A model generated the notes under the pieces. That model worked only from the letters and a program-made list of their open reading frames with translations, was not told the origin of the DNA and searched no databases. This document shows positions 45,706-54,537 of a stretch of 64,000 nucleotides of DNA, one piece after another. Source of the stretch: Actinomadura rubteroloni (lineage in GTDB: Bacteria; Actinomycetota; Actinomycetes; Streptosporangiales; Streptosporangiaceae); contig NZ_MTBP01000002.1 in NCBI RefSeq assembly GCF_002911665.1, positions 434,001 to 498,000 on the forward strand, written 5' to 3'. The translations under genes were made by a program, and so were the position numbers. Numbering within the stretch: position 1 is the stretch's first letter; each line of letters opens with the position of its first letter.

Positions 45706-46940
45706 GCCGTGCCCGCGTCGCCGTAGACGGGCCGGTGCTCCTGCACCGACGCGGCGAGCTGCTCAGCGAGTTCGCCCACGTCCAGGCGCTTCTCGATCTG
45801 CCGCAGGTCGTCGATCTTGGCGCGGGTCTCGGCGCGGCGCGGCGCGAGCATCGTGCAGCAGTCCTCGTCGGGCAGCTCGGAGATCTCCAGGGTGCGGACC
45901 CGCCGCGCCTGCTCGATGATCTCGATCTTGTCCATGCCGACGAGCGGGCGCAGGATCGGCAGCTCCACGGCGTCGTCCAGCGCGGTGATGTTGGCGAGCG
46001 TCTGGCTGGACACCTGGCCGAGCGCGTCCCCGGTGATCAGCGCGCCGCCGCCGAGCCGCCGCGCGAGCAGCTCGCCGGTGCGCAGCATCAGCCGCCGCTG
46101 CGCGATGACCGCGAGCCGGTCCGCGCCGGACGACTTGATCTGCTGCTGCGCCTTGCCGAACGGCACGACGAACAGCCGCGAGCCGCCCTGGAACTTGTCC
46201 AGCTCGCGGACCAGCGCGTACGCCTTGTAGATCGACTCGGGCCCGGTGAACGGCATCCCGGAGAAGTGCAGGTAGTCGACCCGCAGGCCGCGCCGCATCA
46301 TCCGGTACGCGGCGACCGGCGAGTCGATGCCGCCCGACATCAGGACGAGCGCGCGCCCGCTCATGCCCACCGGGAGCCCGCCCTGGCCGGGCAGCCCGCC
46401 GGAGAAGACGAACACCTCGTCCCGGTCGACCTCGATGGACAGCGTGTGGTCGGGGTTCTTGAGCCGGACCGGCTGGCCGTAGGCGTCGGCGAGCTGCCCG
46501 CCGACGTGGCGGTCCAGCTCGGTGGACGTCATCGGGAACCGCTTGTCGCGCCGCCGCGAGCGGACGGCGAACGAGCCGGTCAGGCCGTCCATCAGCTCCA
46601 GCGCGGCGCGCTCGACGCTCGCGACGTCCTTGCCGACGCGCCAGGCGCGGTGCGCCCAGACGATGCCCATCACGTCGCCGATCCGGGCGGCGAGCCGGTC
46701 GACGGTGGCGACGTCGGCGTCCTTGGTGCGGACGATGAACACGCCGTGCCTGCGGATCACGTCCACCCGGGCGATCGGCCGGACGGCCGCGCGGATGTTG
46801 TCGGCGAGGCGCCGCTCGAACAGCTCGCGGTTCTTGCCCTTGAGGACGACCTCGCCGAGCTTGATCAGGACGCACGGCTCACCGTCGACCGGCGCGTTCT
46901 CCCGCACCGCGTCGGCGGGCGCCGTGTCGAGCGTCGTCAT
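45702..46940 (-). CDS. thiI: tRNA 4-thiouridine synthase ThiI (no rhodanese domain)
   Basis: Thiolates uridine 8 of tRNA and, in some bacteria, transfers sulfur to ThiS. The 412-residue product has the NFLD/THUMP region (VLIKLGEVVLKGKNRELFERRL, about residues 25-165), a PP-loop (LVLMSGGIDSPVAAYRMMRRG near residue 200) and GDALGQVSSQTLANI. The C-terminal rhodanese domain of Escherichia coli ThiI is missing, so sulfur delivery may differ, as in other Gram-positive ThiI proteins. Confidence 0.93.
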   Translation of the reverse strand: MTTLDTAPADAVRENAPVDGEPCVLIKLGEVVLKGKNRELFERRLADNIRAAVRPIARVDVIRRHGVFIVRTKDADVATVDRLAARIGDVMGIVWAHRAWRVGKDVASVERAALELMDGLTGSFAVRSRRRDKRFPMTSTELDRHVGGQLADAYGQPVRLKNPDHTLSIEVDRDEVFVFSGGLPGQGGLPVGMSGRALVLMSGGIDSPVAAYRMMRRGLRVDYLHFSGMPFTGPESIYKAYALVRELDKFQGGSRLFVVPFGKAQQQIKSSGADRLAVIAQRRLMLRTGELLARRLGGGALITGDALGQVSSQTLANITALDDAVELPILRPLVGMDKIEIIEQARRVRTLEISELPDEDCCTMLAPRRAETRAKIDDLRQIEKRLDVGELAEQLAASVQEHRPVYGDAGTA

Positions 46941-47058
46941 GGGGGAATCCTCCAGCGCGAACCGAAAAGGGGGCGGGGTCCAGTGTGGCCCACTTCCCCC
47001 AATGCCGCGACCGGCGCGGATGTTCCCCGCCGGGCGTGTCCCGGCGGGGACCCGCCGC

Positions 47059-48099
47059 TCAGCCGAAGAACACCTCGGACTCGGCGTACCGCTCCGGCGG
47101 GACGGTCTTCAGCTCCTTCACCGCCTCCTCCAGCCCCACCCGGACGATGTCGGTGCCGCGCAGCGCGACCATCGTCCCGAACGCGCCCTCCCGGACGGCG
47201 TCGATCGCCGACAGCCCGAACCGGGTGGCGAGGACGCGGTCGAACGCGCTCGGCGTCCCGCCGCGCTGGATGTGCCCGAGCACGGTCGCGCGGGCCTCCT
47301 TGCCGGTGCGCTTCTCGATCTCGTCGGCGAGGCGCTGCCCGATCCCGCCGAGCCGGACGTGCCCGAACGCGTCCAGCTCGCCGGTCTGGAGTTGCATCTG
47401 CCCGTCGATCGGGTGCGCGCCCTCGGACACGACGATGATCGGCGCGTACCGGGTGCGGAACCGGCTCTCGACGTACTCGACGACCTGCTCGATGTCGAAC
47501 GGCCGCTCGGGGATGAGGATGACGTTCGCGCCCGCCGCCATCCCGGCGTGCAGCGCGATCCAGCCCGCGTGCCGGCCCATGACCTCGCAGATCAGCGCGC
47601 GGTGGTGGCTCTCGGCAGTGGTGTGGAGCCGGTCGATGGCCTCCATGGCGACGTTGACGGCCGTGTCGAAGCCGAACGTGTAGTCGGTGGCGTTGAGGTC
47701 GTTGTCGATGGTCTTCGGGACGCCCACGACGTGGACGCCGTTCTCGTGCAGGTGCTGGGCGACGCCGAGCGTGTCCTCGCCGCCGATCGCGATCAGGGCG
47801 TCCACGCCGAGCCCGGCGAGATTGTCCTTGATCCGCTCGATGCCGCCGTCCACCTTGACCGGGTTGGTACGGGACGAGCCGAGGATCGTTCCACCGCGCG
47901 GCAGGATCCCGCGCACGGCCGGCACGTCGAGCGCGACCGTGTCGCCCTCCAGCGGGCCGCGCCAGCCGGACCGGAAGCCGACGAACTCGTATCCGAAGAC
48001 CTGGACGCCCTTGCGCACGACGGCGCGGATGACGGCGTTCAGGCCGGGGCAGTCCCCGCCTCCCGTCAGCACTCCGACGCGCATTCCCTCTTCAGCCAC
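47059..48099 (-). CDS. 6-phosphofructokinase with PPi-type active-site residues
   Basis: A 346-residue PFK: GVLTGGGDCPGLNAVIR at the N terminus, then IAIGGEDTLGVAQ, PKTIDNDLNATDYTFGFDTA, EVMGRHAGWIALHAGMAAGAN and GHIQRGGTPSAFDRVLATRFG. In the Escherichia coli enzyme the matching residues are Gly104 and Gly124; here they are Asp (GGED) and Lys (PKT). This pair is linked to pyrophosphate instead of ATP as phosphate donor, as in Amycolatopsis. The start is GTG at 48099 with GGAGGGAG upstream. Confidence 0.92.
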   Translation of the reverse strand: MAEEGMRVGVLTGGGDCPGLNAVIRAVVRKGVQVFGYEFVGFRSGWRGPLEGDTVALDVPAVRGILPRGGTILGSSRTNPVKVDGGIERIKDNLAGLGVDALIAIGGEDTLGVAQHLHENGVHVVGVPKTIDNDLNATDYTFGFDTAVNVAMEAIDRLHTTAESHHRALICEVMGRHAGWIALHAGMAAGANVILIPERPFDIEQVVEYVESRFRTRYAPIIVVSEGAHPIDGQMQLQTGELDAFGHVRLGGIGQRLADEIEKRTGKEARATVLGHIQRGGTPSAFDRVLATRFGLSAIDAVREGAFGTMVALRGTDIVRVGLEEAVKELKTVPPERYAESEVFFG

Positions 48100-48214
48100 C
48101 GTGCTCCCTCCTACGCATCGCGGTGCGAAGTGGTCCGCGTCACACCGCCCCTCACCTGGACGATAGTGCGTGGACGGGTGAAGGGAAGGGAGTACGAGCC
48201 GGTAGGGAGCCGGT

Positions 48215-48886
48215 TCAGCCGTCCTGGTCCAGGCCGCGTTCGATGGCGTACCGCACCAGCTCGACGCGGTTGTGGAGCTGCAGCTTGCGCAGCGTGTTCT
48301 GGACGTGGTTCTGGACGGTCCGGTGCGACAGGACGAGCCGCGCCGCGATCTGCTTGTAGCTCAGCCCCTTGGCGACGAGCCGCAGCACCTCGGTCTCGCG
48401 GTCGGTGAGGCGCGGCGTGTCGGCGTCGGGCCCGGCGGGGGCGGCGGCCAGGCGGCGGTACTCGCCGAGGACGAGCCCGGCGAGCCCGGGGGTGAAGACG
48501 GCGTCGCCGGCGGCGGTGCGGCGGACGGCGTCGAGGAACTCCTCGCGTCCCGCCGACTTCAGCAGGTAGCCGGTGGCGCCGGCCTTGACGGCGTCCAGGA
48601 CGTCCTGCTGCTCGCCGCTCGCCGACAGCACGAGCACCCGGACGGGCGGGTCGGCGGCGACCAGGTGGCGCGTCACCTCGACGCCGCTGATGTCGGGGAG
48701 CTGGAGGTCCACGACGGCGACGTCGGGACGGGCGGCGGCGGCGATCCGGACGGCCGCGCGGCCCTCCCCGGCCGTCGCGGCGATCTCGTGCCCGGCCTCG
48801 GCGAGGTCGCGGGCGACGGCGTCGCGCCACATCGGGTGGTCGTCCACGACCATGACGCGCAGCGGGCCGGGGGGCAGATCGGTCAC
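48215..48886 (-). CDS. NarL/LuxR-family response regulator (MacR-like)
   Basis: A 223-residue regulator with a receiver domain (VMVVDDHPMWRDAVARDLAEAG, phospho-acceptor Asp in VAVVDLQLPDISG, LVLSASGEQQDVLDAVKAGATGYLLKS). A C-terminal LuxR helix-turn-helix follows (LTDRETEVLRLVAKGLSYKQIAARLVLSHRTVQNHVQNTLRKL). The GTG at 48886 overlaps the end of its sensor gene by four bases. The pair with a lysophospholipid acyltransferase upstream resembles the MacRS system of actinomycetes. Confidence 0.93.
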   Translation of the reverse strand: MTDLPPGPLRVMVVDDHPMWRDAVARDLAEAGHEIAATAGEGRAAVRIAAAARPDVAVVDLQLPDISGVEVTRHLVAADPPVRVLVLSASGEQQDVLDAVKAGATGYLLKSAGREEFLDAVRRTAAGDAVFTPGLAGLVLGEYRRLAAAPAGPDADTPRLTDRETEVLRLVAKGLSYKQIAARLVLSHRTVQNHVQNTLRKLQLHNRVELVRYAIERGLDQDG

Positions 48887-50061
48887 GGCCCCACCTTACG
48901 GGCGCGAGCGCGGGCGTGCCGGGGCACGCTGATCTCGATCTCCGTCCCGGCGCCGGGCGCCGACGCGATCTCGACCGTCCCGCCGAGGTCCCGGACGCGG
49001 CCGACGATCGACTGGGCGACGCCGAGCCGTCCGGCCTCCTGCGCCGCGTCCAGGCGGCCGGGCTCGATGCCGGGGCCGTCGTCGCGGACGCTGACGACGA
49101 CGGCGTCCGGGTCGTCCTCCAGCAGCACCCACGCGGGCGCGGACGGCCCGCAGTGCCGGGCGACGTTGTCGAGCGCGGCGGCGACGGCCGCGTCGATCTC
49201 GCGGGCGACGGCGGCGGGCAGCGGCACCGGCGTGGCGGGCGCCGCGACGGACACGGTCGTGGAGCCGTGCGCGGCGAGCAGCGCGCCGAGGTCGGCGGTC
49301 CCGGCGGGCGGGGCGGGCGCGGCGGCGCCGATGAGGGCGCGCAGCGCGGCCTCCTGCTCCCCGGCGAGGCGGCCGAGCCCGGCGGCCTCCCCGCCGAGTT
49401 CGGCGCCCCGGCGGCGGACCATCGCGAGGACCTGGAGCACCGAGTCGTGGATGCCGCGCGCGAGCCGTTCCCGCTCGCGGGTGGCCGCCTCCAGCTCGAC
49501 CGCGCGGGCCAGACGCGCCTCGGCCTCGCGGGCGAGCCGGACGACGTGCCCGACGACCAGCCCGGCGAGGAACAGCAGCACGATCCCGTTGAACATCGCG
49601 GTGCCGTGCGGGCCCTCGGACCCGGCGAGGACGTGCAGCAGCGCGTTCCCGGCCGCGAGGATCCCGGCGCCCGCGACGCCCCAGCGCCGTCCGCCCTGCA
49701 CGGCCCACGCCAGCACGGCGGCGGCGACCCAGGAGACCGGCAGGGTGGGGCGTCCGGCGGCGATCCCGGCGGACGTCTCGACGTAGGCGGTGGCGAGCAG
49801 GCAGCCGAGCGCGACGGCCATGTCGGCGGCGAGCAGCGCCGGGCCGCGCCGCCGTCCGTCGGCGAACAGGGCGGTCGCGGCGGCCGTCCAGACGACCATG
49901 ACCGCGAGCACCGCCCAGCCGCCCGCCGGACGCGCGTACTCGCCCTGGTTCCGGACGATCATCGCGGCCGCGTACGCCAGCGCCAGCCACCGGTACACCG
50001 CCACGGCCCGCCACAGGGCCGACTCCAGCCCGCCCGGGGCGCGGGCGTCAGTCGTCGTCAT
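48883..50061 (-). CDS. MacS-like sensor histidine kinase
   Basis: A 392-residue kinase with five to six N-terminal membrane helices (YRWLALAYAAAMIV, LAVMVVWTAAATALF, WVAAAVLAWAVQGG, FNGIVLLFLAGLVVGHVVRL). A HisKA_3 region follows with the phospho-acceptor His in RERLARGIHDSVLQVLAMV, then a C-terminal ATPase domain (ALDNVARHCGP, VRDDGPGIEPGRLDAAQEAGRLGVAQSI). It overlaps plsC by 14 bases. No ligand-binding domain is evident, so it may sense the membrane itself. Confidence 0.9.
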   Translation of the reverse strand: MTTTDARAPGGLESALWRAVAVYRWLALAYAAAMIVRNQGEYARPAGGWAVLAVMVVWTAAATALFADGRRRGPALLAADMAVALGCLLATAYVETSAGIAAGRPTLPVSWVAAAVLAWAVQGGRRWGVAGAGILAAGNALLHVLAGSEGPHGTAMFNGIVLLFLAGLVVGHVVRLAREAEARLARAVELEAATRERERLARGIHDSVLQVLAMVRRRGAELGGEAAGLGRLAGEQEAALRALIGAAAPAPPAGTADLGALLAAHGSTTVSVAAPATPVPLPAAVAREIDAAVAAALDNVARHCGPSAPAWVLLEDDPDAVVVSVRDDGPGIEPGRLDAAQEAGRLGVAQSIVGRVRDLGGTVEIASAPGAGTEIEISVPRHARARARKVGP

Positions 50062-50764
50062 CGGAGGGGCGCGGCGTCCGGCCCTCCAGCTCCGCCTTGA
50101 CCTCCGCCGCGTACCGGTCGACGTACTCCTGGCCCGACAGCGCGCGGATCGCCTGCATGATCTCGTCGGTGATCTTGCGCAGGACCTCGCGGTCGTCCTC
50201 CTGGCCGTAGTACCGCGAGAAGTCGAGCGGCTTCCCGAACCGGACGCCCGGCCGCACGCCGACCTTGGGCGCCCGGCTGCCGGGCGGCATCAGCTCGAAC
50301 GTGTTGATCATCGCCATCGGGACGACCGGGACCCGCGACTTCAGCGCCAGCCGCGCCACGCCCGTCTTGCCCCGGTACAGCCGGTTGTCGGGGGCGCGGG
50401 TGCCCTCGGGGTAGATGCCGAGCAGCTTGCCCTCGCGCAGGATCCGCAGGCCCGTGTCCAGCGCGGCCTCGGCGGCGCTCCCGCCCGTCCGGTCGACCGG
50501 GACGACGCCGACGGCGGTGAAGAACGCCTTGCTGAGCAGGCCCTTCACGCCCGCGCCGGTGAAGTAGTCCGCCTTGCCGATGAAGAAGATCCGGCGCATC
50601 ACCGGGAGCGGGCCGAAGAAGTGGTCGGCGAACGACAGGTGGTTGCTCACCAGCAGCGCCGGGCCGCGCTTCGGAACGTTGCGGACCCCGGCGTTCCTCG
50701 GCCGCCACACGACGTACAGGATCGGCGACAGGACGATCCTCAGCAGGATCCAGAACCACAGCAT
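50048..50764 (-). CDS. plsC: 1-acyl-sn-glycerol-3-phosphate acyltransferase-like protein
   Basis: A 238-residue phospholipid acyltransferase with a hydrophobic N terminus (WFWILLRIVLSPILYVVWRP), the catalytic HX4D motif in LLVSNHLSFADHFFGP, and the substrate motif GIYPEGTRAPDNRLYRGKTG. The acidic tail (PSDDDD) is unusual. The ATG at 50764 with GGAGGAAGGT upstream is chosen over the open frame beginning at 50851. It is the first gene of an operon with a MacRS-like pair. Confidence 0.9.
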   Translation of the reverse strand: MLWFWILLRIVLSPILYVVWRPRNAGVRNVPKRGPALLVSNHLSFADHFFGPLPVMRRIFFIGKADYFTGAGVKGLLSKAFFTAVGVVPVDRTGGSAAEAALDTGLRILREGKLLGIYPEGTRAPDNRLYRGKTGVARLALKSRVPVVPMAMINTFELMPPGSRAPKVGVRPGVRFGKPLDFSRYYGQEDDREVLRKITDEIMQAIRALSGQEYVDRYAAEVKAELEGRTPRPSDDDD

Positions 50765-51035
50765 TCCGACACCTTCCTCCGCCCGCCCGGGGTCGCGGCG
50801 CACACCGTCACGGCCCCCTCGCGCCAGGGGGTTGAGGGGACATCTTCCCATCCCCGTCCCGGCGCTCCCAACGGCCTCCGCCCGAGCGCGCGGCGTTCGC
50901 CGTCCCGGCGGCCCGCGCGGGAACGTAGGCTCGGAAAGGACGCGGCTATGGGTTCGTCGCCCCGGGGGGTTGTCCCGGGCGGCTCAGCGCATACCGTGGG
51001 ACACATCTTTTCTGTGCGGAGCGGAGGGCCGAACC

Positions 51036-51086
51036 ATGCCGGTGCTGGCGGTCGCCGCGGAATCGACGGAGGAACCGGCCCCGTGA
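51036..51086 (+). CDS. Short upstream ORF coupled to the next gene
   Basis: Sixteen codons (MPVLAVAAESTEEPAP) starting at 51036 with GGAGGGCC at good spacing. The stop overlaps the next gene's GTG by GTGA, so translational coupling is likely. It may be a leader peptide or an artefact of a good ribosome site; no aromatic or other codon bias is seen. Confidence 0.4.
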   Translation: MPVLAVAAESTEEPAP

Positions 51087-51898
51087 ATCGCCGAGGCAAC
51101 GGACTTACCGCGGACGCCTACGCGCCGCTCGTCGATCTCGCGCCGCACCTGGCCGACGCGATGCTGGCGGCGCTGCGCGACGCGGGCGTGGCGGCGTACG
51201 CGACGGGCGGCGGCGCGGGCGACGCCGGCCCGGTCCTGCCGGACGTCGCAACCGACGCCCCCCAGCCCGGCGACGGCGAACCGCTGGACCGGCTGTTCGT
51301 GGACGTCGCGATGAAACCGACCGCCGAGGGCGTCCTGCGCGTCCATCTGACCCGGCTGCGCGACGCGGGCGGCGCCGAGCCGCCCGAGCCCGCCGGGGCG
51401 CTGCCCGCCGCGCCCGACCCCGAGCCCGACCCCGAGGTCGGCGGCGCGGCCGTCCGCGACGAGGACGCCATCTGGGCCGAGATCGTCGCGGGCTTCGACG
51501 CCGAGGTGCCCGAGGGCGAGCGGGTGCCCTGGCCGGACGAGGAGGACCTGCGCGAGCCGTCCGGCCCGCCCGGCGACGACCGCGCGGGCCGCCTCCCGCG
51601 CGCCCGCGTGCTCGGTCCCGCCGACGAGGACGAGGAGGAGTTCCCGCCCGCCGACGACGACGGCCACTTCGTCCCGCCGCATCCGGGGCCGCTGCCGCAG
51701 GCCGACCCGGTGACCAAGGGCGCGTGGATCGCGCTGGTCGGCGGCCCGCTGTACCTGCTGGTCACCGTCCTGCTGGACTGGGAGGTCCCCGGCTGGGCGG
51801 CGTTCCTCGCGGTGGCCGCGTTCATCGGCGGGTTCGTGACGCTCGTGCTGCGGATGGGCGACGAGCCGCGCGACCCCGACGGCGGCGCGGTCGTCTAA
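51083..51898 (+). CDS. Acidic membrane-anchored protein, conserved in actinobacteria
   Basis: A 271-residue protein. The N-terminal part (ADAYAPLVDLAPHLADAMLAALRDAGVAAYATG) resembles a small globular domain, residues about 65-210 are acidic and Pro-rich (DEEDLREPSGPPGDDR, ADEDEEEFPPADDDG), and two membrane helices end the chain (WIALVGGPLYLLVTVLLDW and WAAFLAVAAFIGGFVTLVLRM). The function is unknown. It faces the endonuclease-like gene, with overlapping stops. Confidence 0.7.
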   Translation: MNRRGNGLTADAYAPLVDLAPHLADAMLAALRDAGVAAYATGGGAGDAGPVLPDVATDAPQPGDGEPLDRLFVDVAMKPTAEGVLRVHLTRLRDAGGAEPPEPAGALPAAPDPEPDPEVGGAAVRDEDAIWAEIVAGFDAEVPEGERVPWPDEEDLREPSGPPGDDRAGRLPRARVLGPADEDEEEFPPADDDGHFVPPHPGPLPQADPVTKGAWIALVGGPLYLLVTVLLDWEVPGWAAFLAVAAFIGGFVTLVLRMGDEPRDPDGGAVV

Positions 51899-52614
51899 CC
51901 GGGCGGCGTCTCACCGGGCAGCGTGAGGTCGGCCAGAACCGGACGGTGGTCGGTCGCGAGCGGGTAGTCGCGCGCGAGCGCCGGGTCGCCGGGGACGCCG
52001 CAGCCGGTGATCCCGAACGGCGCGGCGGCGAAGATCCCGTCGATGCGCCGGTGCGGGTCGCGCGCCGGGAACGTCGCGCCCTCCCCCGCCGGGGCGACGG
52101 CGTGGGCGTCGCGCAGGTCCGCGCTCAGCAGCGTCCAGGACGGCCCGCCGGGCTCCTCGTTGACGTCCCCGGACAGCACGACGGGCGCGTGGTGGACGTC
52201 CGCCGCCCGGTCCAGCAGCCGCAGGACCTCCCGGACGTGCGCGAGACGCGGTTCGGGCCGCAGGTCGAGGTGGGTGCTCGCGGCGGCGAACCGCGCGCCG
52301 CCGGCCTCCAGCACCGCGACGGCCAGCCCGCGCCGGTGCAGGCCGGGGACGCGCGTCAGCAGATGGAACTCGCGGGCGACGCGGCGGACGCGCGGCGCCG
52401 CCAGCACCGCGAGCCCGCAGGCCCGGCGCCCGGCGGCGACCCGCATCCCGCAGGCCCGCGCCAGCCACCGCCGCCGGAGCCACCAGTCGCCGAAGCGCGG
52501 GACCTCCTGCAGGCATGCCACGTCCGGGTCCAGGGCGCGGATCACCCGCGCGACGGCCTCGGGGTCGTCGCGCAGGGACCGCACGTTGTAGCCGAGGACC
52601 CGGACGGACGGCAC
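51895..52614 (-). CDS. Endonuclease/exonuclease/phosphatase-family protein
   Basis: A 239-residue EEP-fold hydrolase: VRVLGYNVRSLRDD with the first metal ligand, DVACLQEVPRFGDWW with the Glu ligand, ASTHLDLRPEPRL, VVLSGDVNEEPGG, and the C-terminal LATDHRPVLADL with the catalytic His. The GTG at 52614 lies near the ROK glucokinase stop; the longer open frame upstream overlaps that gene. The substrate may be a sphingolipid, phosphoinositide or nucleic acid; it cannot be told apart here. No signal peptide is seen. Confidence 0.85.
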   Translation of the reverse strand: MPSVRVLGYNVRSLRDDPEAVARVIRALDPDVACLQEVPRFGDWWLRRRWLARACGMRVAAGRRACGLAVLAAPRVRRVAREFHLLTRVPGLHRRGLAVAVLEAGGARFAAASTHLDLRPEPRLAHVREVLRLLDRAADVHHAPVVLSGDVNEEPGGPSWTLLSADLRDAHAVAPAGEGATFPARDPHRRIDGIFAAAPFGITGCGVPGDPALARDYPLATDHRPVLADLTLPGETPPG

Positions 52615-52619
52615 GCCGG

Positions 52620-53564
52620 TCAGATGCGGGCCAGGTCCGCCGCGCCGACGATCCCGGCGGCGGGCCCGAGTTCGGCGATGCGGATGTCGGGCAGCGGCCG
52701 GTGCCCGCGTCCGGTGAGCGCCGCGCCGAACGCGTCCCGGACGGGGTCGAGCAGCAGGTCCCCCGCCTCCGACAGCCCGCCGCCGATGACGAACGCGCCC
52801 GGGTCCAGGATGGCGCTGAGGTCGGCGAGGCCCTGCCCGGTCCACTGCGCGACGGTCTTGAAGCACTCCAGCGCGGCGGCGTCGCCCTCCCGCGCCGCCT
52901 GGGTGATCTGCGGACCGTGGATGCGCTCGGGGCTCCCCTCGCCGAGTTCCAGCAGCCGGCCGGCCATCGCGGGCGCGACCCGTGCCAGGTCGCGGGCCTC
53001 GTGGACGAGCGCGTTCCCGCTCGCGTACTGCTCCCAGCAGCCCCGGTTGCCGCAGCCGCAGCGGCGCCCGTCGGGCACGACGCGGAAGTGGCCGAACTCC
53101 GCGCCGATGCCGAACCGGCCCCGGTTCAGCTCGCCGTCCACGATGATGCCGCCGCCGATGCCGGTGCCGAGCGTGATGCAGACCATGAAGTCCTGGCCGC
53201 GTCCGGCGCCGTAGCGGGACTCGCCCCAGGCGGTGGCGTTGCCGTCGTTCTCCACGACGACCGGGAGCCCGACCAGGCCCTCGACCTTCTTCTTGATCGG
53301 CTCGTCGCGCCAGGCGAGGTTCGGCGCGAACAGCACCGTGGAACGGTCCTCGTCGACGAACCCCGCGGTCCCGAGCCCGACCGCCGACACGTCCGGGTAC
53401 TTGCCCGCGAGGAGGTCCACCACCTCGGCGATGACGTGCGCGGTCTCCTCGGGGTCGGTGGAGGGGGTCGGACGCCGCACCTTCTCCACAATCGCGCCGT
53501 CGTCGTCGACCACTCCCGCGGCCACCTTCGTTCCGCCGACATCGACACCGATCGTCAGGCCCAT
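52620..53564 (-). CDS. ROK-family glucokinase
   Basis: Phosphorylates glucose with ATP. The 314-residue product has the ATP-binding motif LTIGVDVGGTKVAAGVVD at the N terminus, VVVENDGNATAWGESRYGAG with the catalytic Asp, ITLGTGIGGGIIVDGEL, EFGHFRVVPDG, and the zinc-binding CGCGNRGCWEQYASG signature. It is a GlkA-like actinobacterial enzyme. The ATG at 53564 has GGAGGAGG upstream. Confidence 0.92.
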   Translation of the reverse strand: MGLTIGVDVGGTKVAAGVVDDDGAIVEKVRRPTPSTDPEETAHVIAEVVDLLAGKYPDVSAVGLGTAGFVDEDRSTVLFAPNLAWRDEPIKKKVEGLVGLPVVVENDGNATAWGESRYGAGRGQDFMVCITLGTGIGGGIIVDGELNRGRFGIGAEFGHFRVVPDGRRCGCGNRGCWEQYASGNALVHEARDLARVAPAMAGRLLELGEGSPERIHGPQITQAAREGDAAALECFKTVAQWTGQGLADLSAILDPGAFVIGGGLSEAGDLLLDPVRDAFGAALTGRGHRPLPDIRIAELGPAAGIVGAADLARI

Positions 53565-54053
53565 GGACGCTCCTCCTCCACTGTCTTCTCCCCAGCGGAT
53601 CGGCGCACTACCCGATCGGGGAGCCGTCGCGGGGCGCGGCGGCACGCGGGCCGCCCCGTCCGGTCCGCGAGGAAGGCTCCGCCGGACCGGGCGCCCGACC
53701 GCCCGGGGTCCGCTCGAACGCGGTGGCGACGCCCGGCGCCGCCACCGGCCGCGACCGGCCCGCCGCACGGACGGTCCGCCGCGCGGCACCGCGCGCCACG
53801 GGGCAGTATCGGCATGCGGACGCCCCTGTCGCGATGCGCGGCGCCCCGGCGGCGGCCGGGCTCCGCACGTCACCGGCGACGGGCGGGCCGGCTCGCGCCG
53901 CCCGCGCACCGCCGCCGCAGGACGTGGAGGGGCCGCACCGCCGCTCCGGGGACGTCGCCTGGCTGCTGCTCGGTCACCAGAACATTTTCCACGTGTCGAC
54001 GCCGCGAAACGGTATCGCCCCGTGCCGGTAACGAAGCTCTTACTCGCGGCGGT
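53565..54053. other. 489-base intergenic region upstream of the ROK gene
   Basis: No gene could be supported here; the short open frames have biased composition and no family match. An inverted repeat CCGGTCCG/CGGACCGG lies near 53660-53690. The region should hold the promoter of the ROK gene; no clear -10 was picked out. Confidence 0.5.
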
Positions 54054-54491
54054 CTATGCGCTCTCGATGTGCCGCTTCAGCCCCTTCAGCGCCGAGTCGA
54101 TGATCCGCTTCTCGCCCTTGCGCTTCACCATCCCGATCATCGGCACCCGGACGTCCACCGCCAGCTCGTAGGTGACCTCGGTGCCGCCGCCCGCCGGGGC
54201 GAGCGTGTAGGAGCCGTGCAGGCCCGTCACGACCGTGCCCGAGTCCACGAGCCGCCAGGTCACCGACCGGTCGCCGTCCCAGGTGTACTCCAGCCCGACC
54301 GTGTCGCTGAACGGGCCGCCGTCGAAGGTGAGCCGGGCGCGCTCGGCCCGCCCGTCCGCACCGGTGGCGTCGATCTCGACGCTCCGGATCCCGCTCGCCC
54401 ACGCCGGGTAGTCGCCGAGATCGGCGATCACCGCCATGATCGTCTCGGGCGCCGCGTCGATCAGGGTCGTGGACTTCGTCCGCTCCGCCAT
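54054..54491 (-). CDS. SRPBCC-family (polyketide cyclase-like) protein
   Basis: A 145-residue START/Bet v1-fold protein with TLIDAAPETIMAVIADLGDYPAWASG, TWDGDRSVTWRLVDSG, and TYELAVDVRVPMIGMVKRKGE, ending LKGLKRHIESA. The fold holds hydrophobic ligands. The ATG at 54491 with GGAGGGACGG upstream is chosen over one 24 bases earlier. It lies between ROK glucokinase and a phosphoesterase; the ligand is unknown. Confidence 0.85.
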   Translation of the reverse strand: MAERTKSTTLIDAAPETIMAVIADLGDYPAWASGIRSVEIDATGADGRAERARLTFDGGPFSDTVGLEYTWDGDRSVTWRLVDSGTVVTGLHGSYTLAPAGGGTEVTYELAVDVRVPMIGMVKRKGEKRIIDSALKGLKRHIESA

Positions 54492-54537
54492 TGCCTGCCG
54501 TCCCTCCGGCCTCATCGCCTGTCCGGGGTCCTATCTT

